A stretch of DNA of 64,000 bases from Actinomyces mediterranea. Its GTDB lineage: Bacteria; Actinomycetota; Actinomycetes; Actinomycetales; Actinomycetaceae. Shown in pieces: positions 54,193-63,881 of this stretch. The stretch covers positions 434,001 to 498,000 of the forward strand of contig NZ_FTPB01000004.1 in NCBI RefSeq assembly GCF_900155595.1, written 5' to 3'. The notes below the pieces were generated by a model. That model searched no databases. It was not told the DNA's origin and worked only from the letters and a program-made list of their open reading frames with translations. Position 1 is the first letter of the stretch. Every line of letters starts with the position of its first letter. The position numbers and the translations under genes were made by a program.

Positions 54193-55566
54193 GTGAGCGA
54201 ACGTACCTACGACATCGTCGTCCTGGGAGCAGGATCCGGTGGATACGCCACCGCACTGCGCGCGTCTCAATTGGGTATGACCGTCGCCCTCATCGAGGGG
54301 GACAAGGTCGGCGGGACCTGCCTCCACCGCGGCTGCATCCCGACCAAGGCCTACCTCCACGCCGCGGAAACCGCCGATGCGGTGCGCGAATCGGAGTCCT
54401 TCGGCATCTTGTCGACCCTCAACGGCATCGACATGACGAGGGTCGGCGCCTACCGCGATTCAGTCGTCGCCAAGCTCTATAAGGGGCTCCAAGGCCTCCT
54501 CTCATCGCGCAATGTCGATGTCATTACCGGTTGGGGGCGCCTCGTCGATACCGAGACCGTCGAGGTGGGGGGCGAGCGCATCCGCGGGCGCCATATCGTC
54601 CTCGCCACCGGTTCGTATTCGCGATCCCTTCCAGGACTCGAGATCTCCGGGCGCATCATGACCTCGGACCAGGCCCTCCAGATGGACTGGATCCCCTCAT
54701 CCGCCGTCATCCTCGGCGGTGGCGTCATCGGCCTCGAATTCGCATCGGTGTGGCGCAGCTTCGGCGCAGAGGTGACGATCATCGAGGCCCTGCCGCATCT
54801 GGCGAATAACGAGGACGCATCCGTGTCCAAGCAGCTCGAGCGCGCCTACCGCAAGCGGGGCATCTCATTCCACACGAATACCCGCTTCGCGGGCGCGACC
54901 CAGGACGAGTCCGGCGCCCATGTCACTACTGAGAACGGCTTGAGCTTCGATGCGGATCTCCTGCTCGTGGCAGTCGGACGCGGCCCCGCCACTTCCGGAC
55001 TCGGATATGAGCAGGTCGACATCCGCATGGACCGCGGTTTCGTCCTCACCGATGAGCGCCTCCACACGGGAGTCGGCAATATCCACGCCGTCGGCGATAT
55101 CGTTCCCGGGCTCCAGCTCGCCCACCGCGGATTCCTCCAGGGGATCTTCGTCGCCGAGGAGATCGCGGGCCTCAACCCGGTCGCCATCAATGAGTCCGGC
55201 ATCCCGCGCGTTACCTTCTGCGAACCGGAGATCGCCTCAGTCGGCCTGACTGAAGCCCAGGCCCGCGAGAAGTACGGCGACGGAGTGCGCACAGTCGAGT
55301 ACAACCTCGCAGGCAATGGCAAGTCCACCATCCTCGCCACTTCGGGGTTCATCAAGCTCATCAGCGTCGAAGGGGGTCCGATCGTCGGATTCCACGGCAT
55401 CGGCGCCCGCGTCGGCGAGCAGATCGGCGAAGGGGAGCTTATGGTGAATTGGGAGGCGCATCCCGACGACATCGCCTCCCTCATCCACGCCCACCCCAGC
55501 CAGAATGAATCCATCGGCGAAGCGGCGATGGCACTGGCCGGTAAGCCCCTGCACGCGCATAACTGA
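54193..55566 (+). CDS. lpdA: Dihydrolipoyl dehydrogenase (E3)
   Basis: The 457-residue flavoprotein reoxidises dihydrolipoamide on E2 with NAD+. FAD binding VVLGAGSGGYATAL, the redox disulfide GGTCLHRGCIPTK, NAD binding VILGGGVIGLEFASV, and the C-terminal His-Glu pair in HAHPSQNESIGE are all present. The start is GTG 54193 with AAGGAGTGAATAC upstream; the longer upstream frame is spurious. It is directly followed by the E2 gene in the same direction. Confidence 0.96.
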   Translation: MSERTYDIVVLGAGSGGYATALRASQLGMTVALIEGDKVGGTCLHRGCIPTKAYLHAAETADAVRESESFGILSTLNGIDMTRVGAYRDSVVAKLYKGLQGLLSSRNVDVITGWGRLVDTETVEVGGERIRGRHIVLATGSYSRSLPGLEISGRIMTSDQALQMDWIPSSAVILGGGVIGLEFASVWRSFGAEVTIIEALPHLANNEDASVSKQLERAYRKRGISFHTNTRFAGATQDESGAHVTTENGLSFDADLLLVAVGRGPATSGLGYEQVDIRMDRGFVLTDERLHTGVGNIHAVGDIVPGLQLAHRGFLQGIFVAEEIAGLNPVAINESGIPRVTFCEPEIASVGLTEAQAREKYGDGVRTVEYNLAGNGKSTILATSGFIKLISVEGGPIVGFHGIGARVGEQIGEGELMVNWEAHPDDIASLIHAHPSQNESIGEAAMALAGKPLHAHN

Positions 55567-55596
55567 CCACCCTCCCACCTTCCAAGGAGAAACACC

Positions 55597-57216
55597 ATGG
55601 CAACCGCAGTGTTGATGCCCGCTCTGGGCGAGTCGGTGACGGAGGGAACCGTCACCACTTGGCTGAAGAATGTCGGCGACACCGTCGCTCACGACGAGCC
55701 GATCGTCGAAGTGTCGACGGACAAGGTCGATTCCGAGGTCCCCTCCCCCGCCTCGGGCGTCCTGCTCAAGATCCTCGTCGCCGAAGACGAGACGGTGTCA
55801 GTCGGCACCCAGATCGCCCTCATCGGGGATTCCTCCGAAGCGCCCGCGCCTCCCGCTGCAGAAGCCGCGCCTGAGCCCGCCACCCCCTCGGGCGGAGTCG
55901 GCACCGAGGTCCTCATGCCCGCATTGGGCGAGTCGGTGACGGAGGGGACCGTCACAACCTGGCTCAAGTCGGTCGGCGACCCGATCGAAGCCGACGAGCC
56001 GATCGTCGAAGTGTCGACGGACAAGGTCGATTCCGAGGTCCCCTCCCCCACCTCGGGCTTCCTCGCGGAGATCCGCGTCGCCGAGGATGAGACGGTGTCA
56101 GTCGGCACCGTTGTCGCTGTGATTTCGTCGTCCGCTCCCGCAGCACAGCCGACCCCCGCCCCGTCCGCGCCCGCCCACGCGGCCGATCCATTCCCAACAG
56201 CGGACACCCTCGCCCCGAAGGCGACCGAGGGCGCCCCCGCACAGTTGACACCCGCCGTCGTCACCAATGCGGGTTATGTGACGCCGATCGTCCGCAAGCT
56301 CGCCCGCGAGGCTGATGTCGATCTTGCGACGATCGTGGGTACAGGCGTCGGCGGGCGCATCCGCCGCGAGGACATTGAAGCCGTCGTCACGGCTCGCGAG
56401 GAAGCCGCTCGAGCCGAGGCTGCGGCGAAGGCTGCGGCTGACGCCGCCGCCCATGCGGCGCCCGCCGTCGCAGCGGCCGCAACCCGCGAGCCCTCTGCGC
56501 TGCGCGGCACGACTGAGAAGATGTCGCGCCTGCGCCAGACCATTGCGACCCGCATGGTAGATTCCCTTCAGACTGCCGCACAGCTCACGACGATCATTGA
56601 AGTCGATGTCACGAAGGTGGCGGCGCTGCGCGCACGCTCGAAAGACGCTTTCGCCGCCAAGCACGGTACTAAGCTCACCTTCCTACCCTTCTTCGTCAAG
56701 GCGGCCACCGAGGCCCTCCTCTACCATCCGAAGATCAACGCGACGATCAATGACAAGCAGGTCACCTACTTCGATCACGAGAACATCGGGATTGCCGTCG
56801 ATACGCCGCGCGGTCTCCTCGTCCCCGTCATCGTGAACGCCGGGCAGAAGGATCTGGCGGGCATCGCCGCGTCGATCAATGATCTTGCGGCGCGCACCCG
56901 TGACGCGAAGGTGGATCCCTCGGAGCTGTCCGGTTCAACCTTCACCATCACGAATACCGGTTCGGGCGGAGCCCTCTTCGACACGCCGGTCCTCAACATG
57001 CCCGAGACGGCGATCATGGGCGTGGGCGCCATTGTGAAACGCCCGATGGTCATTAAGGCTGCGGACGGACAGGAGGCTATCGCCATCCGCTCGATGGTCT
57101 ACCTGTCCTTGTCCTACGATCACAGGCTCGTTGACGGTGCGGATGCCTCCCGCTACCTCATGGACGTCAAAAAGCGCCTCGAAGAGGGCGCATTCGAGAC
57201 GGATCTCGATCTCTGA
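55597..57216 (+). CDS. sucB: 2-oxo acid dehydrogenase E2 component with two lipoyl domains
   Basis: The 539-residue acyltransferase is the core of the pyruvate or 2-oxoglutarate complex. Two N-terminal lipoyl domains, each with the lipoylated lysine in STDKVDSEVP, are separated by Ala/Pro linkers, then a peripheral-subunit-binding domain (YVTPIVRKLAREADVDLATI, GTGVGGRIRREDIE) and the catalytic domain ending SYDHRLVDGADASRYL with the active His. The encoding DNA of the two lipoyl domains is nearly identical. AAGGAGA precedes the ATG. Whether it serves PDH or OGDH cannot be told here; actinobacterial E2 proteins are often shared. Confidence 0.9.
   Translation: MATAVLMPALGESVTEGTVTTWLKNVGDTVAHDEPIVEVSTDKVDSEVPSPASGVLLKILVAEDETVSVGTQIALIGDSSEAPAPPAAEAAPEPATPSGGVGTEVLMPALGESVTEGTVTTWLKSVGDPIEADEPIVEVSTDKVDSEVPSPTSGFLAEIRVAEDETVSVGTVVAVISSSAPAAQPTPAPSAPAHAADPFPTADTLAPKATEGAPAQLTPAVVTNAGYVTPIVRKLAREADVDLATIVGTGVGGRIRREDIEAVVTAREEAARAEAAAKAAADAAAHAAPAVAAAATREPSALRGTTEKMSRLRQTIATRMVDSLQTAAQLTTIIEVDVTKVAALRARSKDAFAAKHGTKLTFLPFFVKAATEALLYHPKINATINDKQVTYFDHENIGIAVDTPRGLLVPVIVNAGQKDLAGIAASINDLAARTRDAKVDPSELSGSTFTITNTGSGGALFDTPVLNMPETAIMGVGAIVKRPMVIKAADGQEAIAIRSMVYLSLSYDHRLVDGADASRYLMDVKKRLEEGAFETDLDL
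55692..56049 (+). repeat. Duplicated lipoyl-domain sequence within sucB
   Basis: A 58-base block (55692-55749) is repeated without a mismatch exactly 300 bases later (55992-56049), and the flanking lipoyl-domain sequence is very similar. The 300-base period equals 100 codons, so the copies stay in frame. Confidence 0.9.
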
Positions 57217-57230
57217 TCCTCTTCACTGGT

Positions 57231-57258
57231 GTGGGGCGCGGACATGTCCGCGCCCCAC
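57231..57258. terminator. Bidirectional terminator between sucB and the kinase-like gene
   Basis: GTGGGGCGCGGACATGTCCGCGCCCCAC is a perfect 28-base palindrome 15 bases beyond the sucB stop. The genes converge and the hairpin can serve both strands. Confidence 0.85.
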
Positions 57259-57289
57259 AGTCGTGTTCTCTGCGCCCCGCTTCGCGCTC

Positions 57290-58459
57290 TCAGTCGACGC
57301 CCCGCGCGTCGAGTGCGATCCAGGAGCCGGAGGCGAAGACGATATCGAGGATCACCGCCTCACCCGGGCTCTGGACACTGCAGCCCGCCGCCGAACACGT
57401 GACGAGTTCATCCACTTCGAGGCGCGATCGGACAACCGTGGTCTGGGCGGAGCATGCGGGCTCATCGACTCCGACCACTCGGGTCGACAGGGAGGAGATG
57501 GTGATCCCCGTATCGGCGAGGTCCTTCATCCTCGCCCGATCCTGATCCGCCAGTGCTTCGCCCACATATCCGTCGAGTACCTCCGGATCTGCTGCGAGGA
57601 ATGCCCGATCGCGGGTCGCCATAATCTCTTCGAGCCTCGACTGTGCTTCTTCGACGCTCGGGCACTCCCCGCTTACTGAGGGGGATCCTCCGCCCGCGGA
57701 TTCGGCATTCGACGCATCCGACATCGACAGGAGCACTGCCGCCCCTGCCGTGCATATCACGAGTGCGAGGACTGCGACGCCCCACATGCTCGCACGCTGG
57801 CGGCGATGGTGTGTCACCGGGACGGTGGTGGTCGCGCGGTGGGCGACTCTTCGCATCACTGCGATCACCTCGTCATCCCCATCGTCGTCGGCGACGGGTG
57901 CGAGCGCATTGGGCTCCGCGGTCGAATCGATGGCCCGACAGATGCGCTCGCAGGCCTCGCGGTCACTGTGCTGGTTCTTCTCGTCGCTCAGCGACCATTG
58001 CGCAGTTCCGGCCCCCGGGGGCGCCTCATCGATGAGATCAATGATGACCGGCCGCCCCTGGGGTGTCACGATGATATTCGCGGGCGAGAGGTCGCCGTGC
58101 ACCATGCCTGCGCCGTGGATGGAGTCAAGGCCCGCGCGGATCCCTCGGGCTACGCGCTCCCTGGTCTCTCTCATGCGTAGGAAGTCCGTGCCGAGGAGCA
58201 CATCGAGGGGGCGTCCTTCGATGCGCTCCATAACGATCGCCCAGCGCCCATCCCTGTGGCGCACGACATCAATGAGTCCGACGACATTGCTCGAATCGAT
58301 AGCCGCCCATGTTCGCCATCTGTCCACGCACCTCTCGCCCTCGTCAGATGAGCGCAGGGCGAGAAGCGCGCGCTGCCCCGCGGGTGCGGTGGTCGACCAG
58401 AGGGGCCCGCCCGAGGTCATATGAGCGATTGATCCCAATTCGTAGCCGTTGATATCCAT
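57290..58459 (-). CDS. Degenerate protein-kinase-like membrane protein
   Basis: The 389-residue protein has an N-terminal kinase-like domain, a transmembrane helix at about 225-246 and a ~140-residue extracellular domain with several cysteines. The catalytic loop reads HGDLSPANI (121-129), an HGD form, but the metal-binding DFG is replaced by DLI (141-143), no glycine loop is recognisable and the VAIK lysine position is Arg (LLALRSS). It is probably a pseudokinase or an unusual phosphotransferase. No PASTA repeats. It converges with sucB behind a shared terminator. Confidence 0.75.
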   Translation of the reverse strand: MDINGYELGSIAHMTSGGPLWSTTAPAGQRALLALRSSDEGERCVDRWRTWAAIDSSNVVGLIDVVRHRDGRWAIVMERIEGRPLDVLLGTDFLRMRETRERVARGIRAGLDSIHGAGMVHGDLSPANIIVTPQGRPVIIDLIDEAPPGAGTAQWSLSDEKNQHSDREACERICRAIDSTAEPNALAPVADDDGDDEVIAVMRRVAHRATTTVPVTHHRRQRASMWGVAVLALVICTAGAAVLLSMSDASNAESAGGGSPSVSGECPSVEEAQSRLEEIMATRDRAFLAADPEVLDGYVGEALADQDRARMKDLADTGITISSLSTRVVGVDEPACSAQTTVVRSRLEVDELVTCSAAGCSVQSPGEAVILDIVFASGSWIALDARGVD

Positions 58460-58578
58460 AGATATCAGTGTGTATGATTTTCCGTCCTCTGGGAAGACTT
58501 CCGCGTATCCTGTGGATACAGACGAACACGCGGACCGGTCCGGCGAACCGGCCCTCTTACAGGTAGAATTGGCGCGCT

Positions 58579-59274
58579 ATGAGTGAGAATAACGCCCCCG
58601 CAAAGAAGCGTCGCTGGTACCACAACCTTGCTGACGCCTACCGCATCACCGCGCGCACCTACCCGTGGATCGGGTGGCTACTCGCGGCCTCTGCCGTCGT
58701 CACCATCTGTCTTGCACTGGTCGTCGCGTGGGCGACGAACGGCAATTGGATCGTCTGGTCCATCCTCGGGGTGCTCCTCGGCGCAACAGTTGCAATGTCC
58801 ATTCTCTCCCTGCTCGTGCGCCGCGCGATGTATGCGCAGATCGATGGGACCACCGGCGCGGTCTACGCGGTACTGTCACAGATCCGCTCGGGGTGGATCA
58901 TCTCCGAACAGCCCCTGACCGTGACCCGGGAGCAGGACGTCGTATGGCGGATCATCGGGCGCCCCGGCATCGTCCTCATCTCCGAGGGCCCCTCATCGCG
59001 CGTCAAGCAGATTCTCGGCCACGAGCGCTCTCGCGTGTCGAAGGTCATGAAAAATGTCCCAGTGCACGTCATCCAGGTCGGCAATGATGATGGCCAGGTC
59101 TCACTCTCCGCACTCCAGTCCCGACTGCGCAAGCTCAAGAAGGTTCTCACCAAGGAAGAGGTTCCCTCCGTCGCGGCCCGCATCAATGCGCTGCAATCGA
59201 GCGCGCCACCGATCCCCAAGGGCATCGATCCGACGAAGGTGCGCCCCAACCGCAGGGCGATGCGCGGACGCTGA
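58579..59274 (+). CDS. DUF4191 conserved actinobacterial membrane protein
   Basis: The 231-residue protein begins with basic residues (AKKRRWYHNL), has two membrane segments (about 31-50 and 57-80) and a soluble C-terminal domain with GRPGIVLISEGPSSRVKQIL. DUF4191 is nearly universal in Actinobacteria, often near lpd, sucB and glnA, with no known function. TAGAAT lies nine bases before the ATG. It precedes the amino-acid ABC genes in the same direction. Confidence 0.9.
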   Translation: MSENNAPAKKRRWYHNLADAYRITARTYPWIGWLLAASAVVTICLALVVAWATNGNWIVWSILGVLLGATVAMSILSLLVRRAMYAQIDGTTGAVYAVLSQIRSGWIISEQPLTVTREQDVVWRIIGRPGIVLISEGPSSRVKQILGHERSRVSKVMKNVPVHVIQVGNDDGQVSLSALQSRLRKLKKVLTKEEVPSVAARINALQSSAPPIPKGIDPTKVRPNRRAMRGR

Positions 59275-59293
59275 TCGGCGACACATATTGAGA

Positions 59294-59322
59294 CACCTCT
59301 CTGCATATTATGCAGAGAGGTG
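59294..59322. promoter_or_regulatory. 29-base perfect dyad before the amino-acid ABC transporter
   Basis: CACCTCTCTGCATA and its complement TATGCAGAGAGGTG form 14-base arms around one central T. It lies 20 bases after the DUF4191 stop and 43 bases before the binding-protein ATG. There is no T-run, so an operator is at least as likely as a terminator. Confidence 0.6.
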
Positions 59323-59364
59323 CATACTGTTGGGCGTATTCGACAATCCTCTGGAAGGTCCATC

Positions 59365-60300
59365 ATGCGCGCCCTGCCCGCCTCCATGGCACTCATCGCA
59401 CTTGCGTCCCTGTCTCTGGCCGCCTGTTCCGATCCTGAAGCGACCCCGTCCCCATCGGCGTCGGGCGCGAGCGACTCTATGGCGTCGACCGAGGTCACCG
59501 CATTCGACACCTCGACGCTGTCCGCCGTTGACGAGATCGCGGCACTCGTCCCCGCAGTGGTGAAGGAGCGCGGCGTGCTGCGCAACGGCGCCTCCACCGA
59601 CTACGCCCCCGGCGAGTACCGCGCGGCTGATGGCCAGACTCCCGTCGGCTACGACATCGATATCGTCAAGGCGCTCGCCGCCGTCATGGGCCTAGGCGAG
59701 GGCATAACCACTCACGCGGAGTTCCCGACGATCATCCCCGCCCTCGGAACGAAGTTCGACGTGGGCGCCTCCTCGTTCACCATCACGCCCGAACGCGAGG
59801 CCGAGTCCAATATGATCTCCTACGTCGAGGTCGGCTCCGCATACGCGGTCGCAGCGGGCAACCCGAAGGGCTTCGACCCCCTCAATGTTTGCGGCACCAC
59901 AATCGGCGTCCAGAACGGCACTTTCCAGCAGAAATACGCCCAGACCCTGTCGGATGAGTGCGTGGCCGACGGCAAGGACGCTGTGAAGATCATGCCCCTC
60001 GATCTTCAGTCCGATGTGGCCACGAAGGTCATCGGCGGCCAATACGACGCGACCCTCGCCGATTCCACCGTCATCGGTTTCACCGTCGAGGTGGCCGGCG
60101 GTCAGCTCGAACAGGTCGGCGACGTCATCGAATCCGCCCCTCAGGGCATCGTCGTCGCCAAGGACGATGCCGAGCTCGCGGAGGCCGTTCGCGCCGCGAT
60201 GCAGTATCTCATGGACGAGGGGATCCTCACTGAGATCCTCGCAGCCTACGGCGCTGAGAATGCTGCTCTGACCACTGCGGAGATCAATCCCGCTCTGTGA
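59365..60300 (+). CDS. Polar amino-acid ABC transporter solute-binding lipoprotein
   Basis: The 311-residue protein has a lipoprotein signal (MRALPASMALIALASLSLA followed by the AACSD lipobox), a ~40-residue Ser/Ala/Pro spacer and a type II binding-protein fold of the SBP family 3 (TPVGYDIDIVKALAAVMGL, DVGASSFTITPEREAES). Ligand is likely a polar amino acid such as Glu, Gln or Arg. GGAAGG precedes the ATG at 59365; an earlier ATG at 59320 lies within the 29-base dyad and is unlikely. It is the first of three transporter genes. Confidence 0.92.
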   Translation: MRALPASMALIALASLSLAACSDPEATPSPSASGASDSMASTEVTAFDTSTLSAVDEIAALVPAVVKERGVLRNGASTDYAPGEYRAADGQTPVGYDIDIVKALAAVMGLGEGITTHAEFPTIIPALGTKFDVGASSFTITPEREAESNMISYVEVGSAYAVAAGNPKGFDPLNVCGTTIGVQNGTFQQKYAQTLSDECVADGKDAVKIMPLDLQSDVATKVIGGQYDATLADSTVIGFTVEVAGGQLEQVGDVIESAPQGIVVAKDDAELAEAVRAAMQYLMDEGILTEILAAYGAENAALTTAEINPAL

Positions 60301-60356
60301 TACTCCGCGTGGGCCGTTCTCTACAATGGGGGCGGCCCACAACCTATGAGGATTCC

Positions 60357-61265
60357 ATGGCACATATCAAAGACGGCATCGAACTGATCGACGCCACACC
60401 CGTACCCAGGCCCGGCAGGTGGGCGAGCGCCGTCGTCGTCGCTCTCATCGCCGCCATGATGGGCCACTACCTGGTGACGAACCCGAACTTCAGATGGGGC
60501 GTCGTCGCTCAATGGCTCTTCTCGAAGACGATCATGTCGGGCGTCGCCTATACGCTGCTGCTCACCGTGCTCGCCATGGCGATCGGCACCGTCCTCGCCA
60601 TCATCATGGCGGTGATGCGCCAGTCGATCAATCCGGTCCTGCGGTGGGTGGCCACCGCCTATATCTGGTTCTTCCGCGGTACGCCGATCTACACCCAGCT
60701 CATCTTCTGGTCGCTGTTGCCGACCCTGTCCCCCCAGATCGGGATCGGGATACCGTTCCTGCCGCCCTTCGTCTCCATTGACACGGCCACGTATTTCACG
60801 CCGTTCTGGATGGCGTTCATCGGCCTGGGACTCAATGAGGGCGCCTACCTCGCCGAGATCATGAGGGCGGGCCTCCTCTCCGTCGACTCCGGCCAGTGGG
60901 AGGCCGCGACCGCCCTGGGCATGCCGAGATCGCTGATCTTCCGCCGCATCATCCTCCCCCAGGCGATGCGCGTCATCGTGCCGCCGATCGGCAATGAAAC
61001 GATCTCCATGCTCAAGACGACGTCGCTCGTCTCCGCGATCCCCTTTACCCTCGAATTGACATTCGTCGCGTCGACGAAGGGCCAGTCGTTGTTCCAACCC
61101 GTGCCTCTGCTCATCGCGGCGGCCTTGTGGTATCTGTTCATCACGACGATCCTCATGTGGATCCAGGCCCATATCGAACGTTATTTCGGCAAGGGTTTCG
61201 ATCGGCGCGACTCCGCTGCCCCCGCTCAGTCCTCCTCCGCTCAATTCCTGGATGTGACACCGTGA
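60357..61265 (+). CDS. Polar amino-acid ABC transporter permease (HisM/GlnP type)
   Basis: The 302-residue membrane protein has an extra N-terminal helix and the conserved permease core with the EAA loop [40 protein letters not shown] marks the start of the core. The start ATG at 60357 has GAGGATT upstream. Its TGA overlaps the GTG of the ATPase gene. Confidence 0.94.
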   Translation: MAHIKDGIELIDATPVPRPGRWASAVVVALIAAMMGHYLVTNPNFRWGVVAQWLFSKTIMSGVAYTLLLTVLAMAIGTVLAIIMAVMRQSINPVLRWVATAYIWFFRGTPIYTQLIFWSLLPTLSPQIGIGIPFLPPFVSIDTATYFTPFWMAFIGLGLNEGAYLAEIMRAGLLSVDSGQWEAATALGMPRSLIFRRIILPQAMRVIVPPIGNETISMLKTTSLVSAIPFTLELTFVASTKGQSLFQPVPLLIAAALWYLFITTILMWIQAHIERYFGKGFDRRDSAAPAQSSSAQFLDVTP

Positions 61266-62035
61266 CCGATACTCAACCCATGGTGAGCGTACGTGGAGTC
61301 CACAAGTTCTTCGGCGATCTCCACGTGCTCAAGGGCATCGACCTCACGATCGAGTCTGGCGAGGTGTGCGTGATCCTCGGCCCCTCCGGATCGGGCAAGT
61401 CGACCCTGTTGCGCTGCCTCAATCAGCTCGAGGAGATCAGCGCCGGACGCGTGCGCGTCGAGGGCGAACTCCTCGGCTACCGCGAGGACGAGGCGGGCCG
61501 ACTCCACGAACTCCCGGACAAGGTCATCGCCTCCCAGCGCTCCCGAATCGGCATGGTCTTCCAGCGCTTCAACCTCTTCCCCCACAAGACGGCCCTCGAG
61601 AACGTCATGGAGGCGCCGGTCCACGTCGCCAAGCTCCCGAAGGACCGGGCGCGCCAACGCGCACTCGCCTTGCTCGAGCGCGTCGGCCTAGCCGACCGTG
61701 CCGACCACTACCCCTCAGAGCTCTCCGGCGGCCAGCAGCAGCGCGTCGCCATCGCCCGCGCACTCGCCATGGACCCCGAGATCATGCTCTTCGACGAGCC
61801 GACCAGTGCCCTCGACCCCGAACTCGTCGGCGAGGTCCTCCAGGTGATGAAGGATCTGGCGGCGGAGGGAATGACAATGGCCGTCGTCACCCATGAGATC
61901 GGTTTCGCCCGCGAGGTCGCCGACACGGTCGTCTTCATGGATGAGGGCGTCATCGTCGAGGCGGGCGCCCCGGCTGAGGTCATCGACAATCCTCGCGAGG
62001 CCCGCACGAAGGAGTTCTTCTCGAAGGTCTTGTGA
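61262..62035 (+). CDS. Polar amino-acid ABC transporter ATP-binding protein
   Basis: The 257-residue ATPase belongs to the GlnQ/HisP type. Walker [20 protein letters not shown], the Q-loop [12 protein letters not shown], signature [16 protein letters not shown], Walker [15 protein letters not shown] and the H-loop VVTHEIGF are all present. It starts at GTG 61262, overlapping the permease stop as GTGA. It converges with the truncated gene at 62060. Confidence 0.96.
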   Translation: MTDTQPMVSVRGVHKFFGDLHVLKGIDLTIESGEVCVILGPSGSGKSTLLRCLNQLEEISAGRVRVEGELLGYREDEAGRLHELPDKVIASQRSRIGMVFQRFNLFPHKTALENVMEAPVHVAKLPKDRARQRALALLERVGLADRADHYPSELSGGQQQRVAIARALAMDPEIMLFDEPTSALDPELVGEVLQVMKDLAAEGMTMAVVTHEIGFAREVADTVVFMDEGVIVEAGAPAEVIDNPREARTKEFFSKVL

Positions 62036-62059
62036 CCCTGTCGCCATCGCCCCTCGGGG

Positions 62060-62500
62060 CTACTCTTCGAGAACACGATCCGGGTCGAGGACCGGCGCAC
62101 TCATCTCGATGAGTTCCTTGCCGCCCTCACAGCGCAGCTGGATGGAATAGTTCTCGGCGAGCGCCGGGATCTGTGAGACGGATTCCCCCATCTCTTCAAG
62201 GACCTGCCGGTCGGCAAGGAGCTTCGAGTTTCGAACCTCCATCCTGCGGCCCCCGCCCTCGCTGTCTTCAGATCCTTCGGGAACAACGAGGAAGCCCTTC
62301 GGATCATCAGGAATGACAACACCCGAGGCCAGGTAGGGATCGAGGGCGGGGTCTGGGACCGAGAGAGCGTGAAACGCCTCGAAAGTCTGATCGGAAACGT
62401 TCTCCACGGTGAAGTACCACGAGATCCTCTGCTCGCCGCACAGATCCGACACCGTCGTCGGGTAGACCTCCACCCGGAAGTAGCCTTCCCGGTCGGCCAC
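62060..62500 (-). pseudogene. 5'-truncated hypothetical protein
   Basis: The open frame gives 146 residues from GTG 62500 (MADREGYFRVEVYPTTVSD) and includes ISWYFTVENVSDQTFEAFHA, a beta-rich domain found in some secreted proteins, and CGEQ/RCEGG cysteines. There is no signal peptide, no Shine-Dalgarno and a stop codon just upstream. The gene borders decayed transposon DNA, so its 5' part is probably lost. I cannot name its function. Confidence 0.55.
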
Positions 62501-63051
62501 CTCGGATGCTGCAACCCATCACTACTGAAACGAAGACCGACGCTGATCAGCTCTTCACAGATCTCATCTATTCCTTCGGCGATGTGTCTAGACTCGCATC
62601 CCAAGGGTATGACGGGCCCATCGAGGCCATGAGCCTCACTCGCACCAGCCCCTGCGACTGTAGCAGCTGCGCATCAATCGCGCCAACGTCATGCGGTCAA
62701 ACGTATGGCGCAGCCGCTCAGTGTCCGTATTGCTGACCCTTTACACAACTTCCAAGGCAAACCCCAGCAGCGGTCTGCTTCCTGATACGAGCCAAGAAAC
62801 CAAGCGATGGTCAACTCCATTGTGCGCAAACCTTTGTCTGGAATCTATGCACGTCGATTCAGCGCGTTGTCCCACTCCGAAGCTTGGCGCTTATGCCTTG
62901 AACTAGCTTCCATTATCGACGCTCATGATCAGACGGCGTTTAACGAGGCTCGAAAGAACAATCAGCTGCTACTTATAATTCAATTCGCCAGTCCAGATCT
63001 TTACGCTTCGATCGAACGCCAGTTTTCTCCAAGTTTTTCAGTCAACACAGC
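62501..63051. other. Decayed intergenic stretch
   Basis: Only short, unrecognised frames occur here, e.g. 62506-62736 and the beginning of 62807-63080 on the plus strand. Base composition is lower in GC than the rest of the window. It appears to be transposon-associated debris. Confidence 0.5.
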
Positions 63052-63366
63052 GTCGACTCCCAGAACAAACGGTATCCGGCGATCGTGCAGCTATGGCGCT
63101 CTTCCTGGGCGGAGTTCGTGCTGTTCATTGGCCTACGACGTCGAAATCCGCAAAGTGATCTGCACGACCAACGCGACCGAGTCGATCAACGCCCGCCACC
63201 GCCGAGCCGTCCGGGCGCGCAGGCACTTCCCGAACGAGGCCGCGGCGATCAAGTGCTTGTACTTGGTGACACGCTCGCTTGACCCCACCGGCGGCGGGAG
63301 GGCACGCTCGATGATCAGGTGGAAGCCCGCGCTGAACGCGTTCGCGGTCACCCTTGCTGGACGGGT
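63052..63366 (+). mobile_element. IS256-family (mutator) transposase remnant, frameshifted
   Basis: The C-terminal part of an IS256 transposase is preserved: YPAIVQLWRSSWAEFVLF in one frame (63078 onward) and, one base out of frame, AYDVEIRKVICTTNATESIN followed by ARRHFPNEAAAIKCLYL and RWKPALNAFAV in the next. The catalytic N-terminal half is missing. An inserted A near 63125-63127 explains the frame change. It is not functional. Confidence 0.88.
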
Positions 63367-63537
63367 TCGAGAGAACCACTTACTGAAAACCGCCGGGCCT
63401 CACACACCGATCATCGGACAGACCCCCTCCTGCCCTGTTGGGCGATGGAGCCACTTACACCGTTTCCTAGGACAGTCCCGTGCTACTAGGCCACGTAAGC
63501 CCTTTCCATACGAGGTAACGGTATGAGATACTGAAGC

Positions 63538-63729
63538 ATGGCTGTTGTTGAATGGATTGTGCTCGCGATTCTTGCGGTGGTTGGGATTGCCATTTGGTGG
63601 CATTTTTCTTTGCGAAGGAGAATTGACAAACGAATGCATGAAGCTCTGCCTGAAGAGCGTGAAGCATTGATGAGTATCCAACGGGACATTGATCGTGGCA
63701 AGGCGGCGCGCCAGGGGTTCTTTTTCTAA
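63538..63729 (+). CDS. Small single-span membrane protein
   Basis: The 63-residue frame begins MAVVEWIVLAILAVVGIAIWW, a clear transmembrane helix, followed by basic and then charged helical sequence ending KAARQGFFF. It lies between two transposase fragments and is less GC-rich than core genes. No family is recognised and the ribosome-binding site is weak, so it may be a real small gene or a remnant. Confidence 0.5.
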   Translation: MAVVEWIVLAILAVVGIAIWWHFSLRRRIDKRMHEALPEEREALMSIQRDIDRGKAARQGFFF

Positions 63730-63779
63730 ATGCCGCGGACTGCGACTCTTCTAATAGGAAATGCCCTCCAACTGGAATG

Positions 63780-63881
63780 TTCAGGGTCCCGACGGGCCTC
63801 CAACACCATCCGAGTCGCACGCTCACGCAGTTCATCGGGATACTTCCTCGAAGCCGGGGCGCTCGACAGCGCATCCTCCAC
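63780..63881 (-). mobile_element. IS3-family transposase OrfA, N-terminal fragment
   Basis: SRKYPDELRERATRMVLEARRDPE matches the start of IS3-family OrfA helix-turn-helix proteins; a GTG start at 63879-63881 is plausible. The similarity ends abruptly at about 63780, where another sequence takes over. It is a truncated remnant. Confidence 0.75.

Noticed and set aside
62506-62736. Plus-strand ORF in the decayed region
   Set aside because: No homology signal, Ser/Cys-rich composition and no ribosome-binding site.
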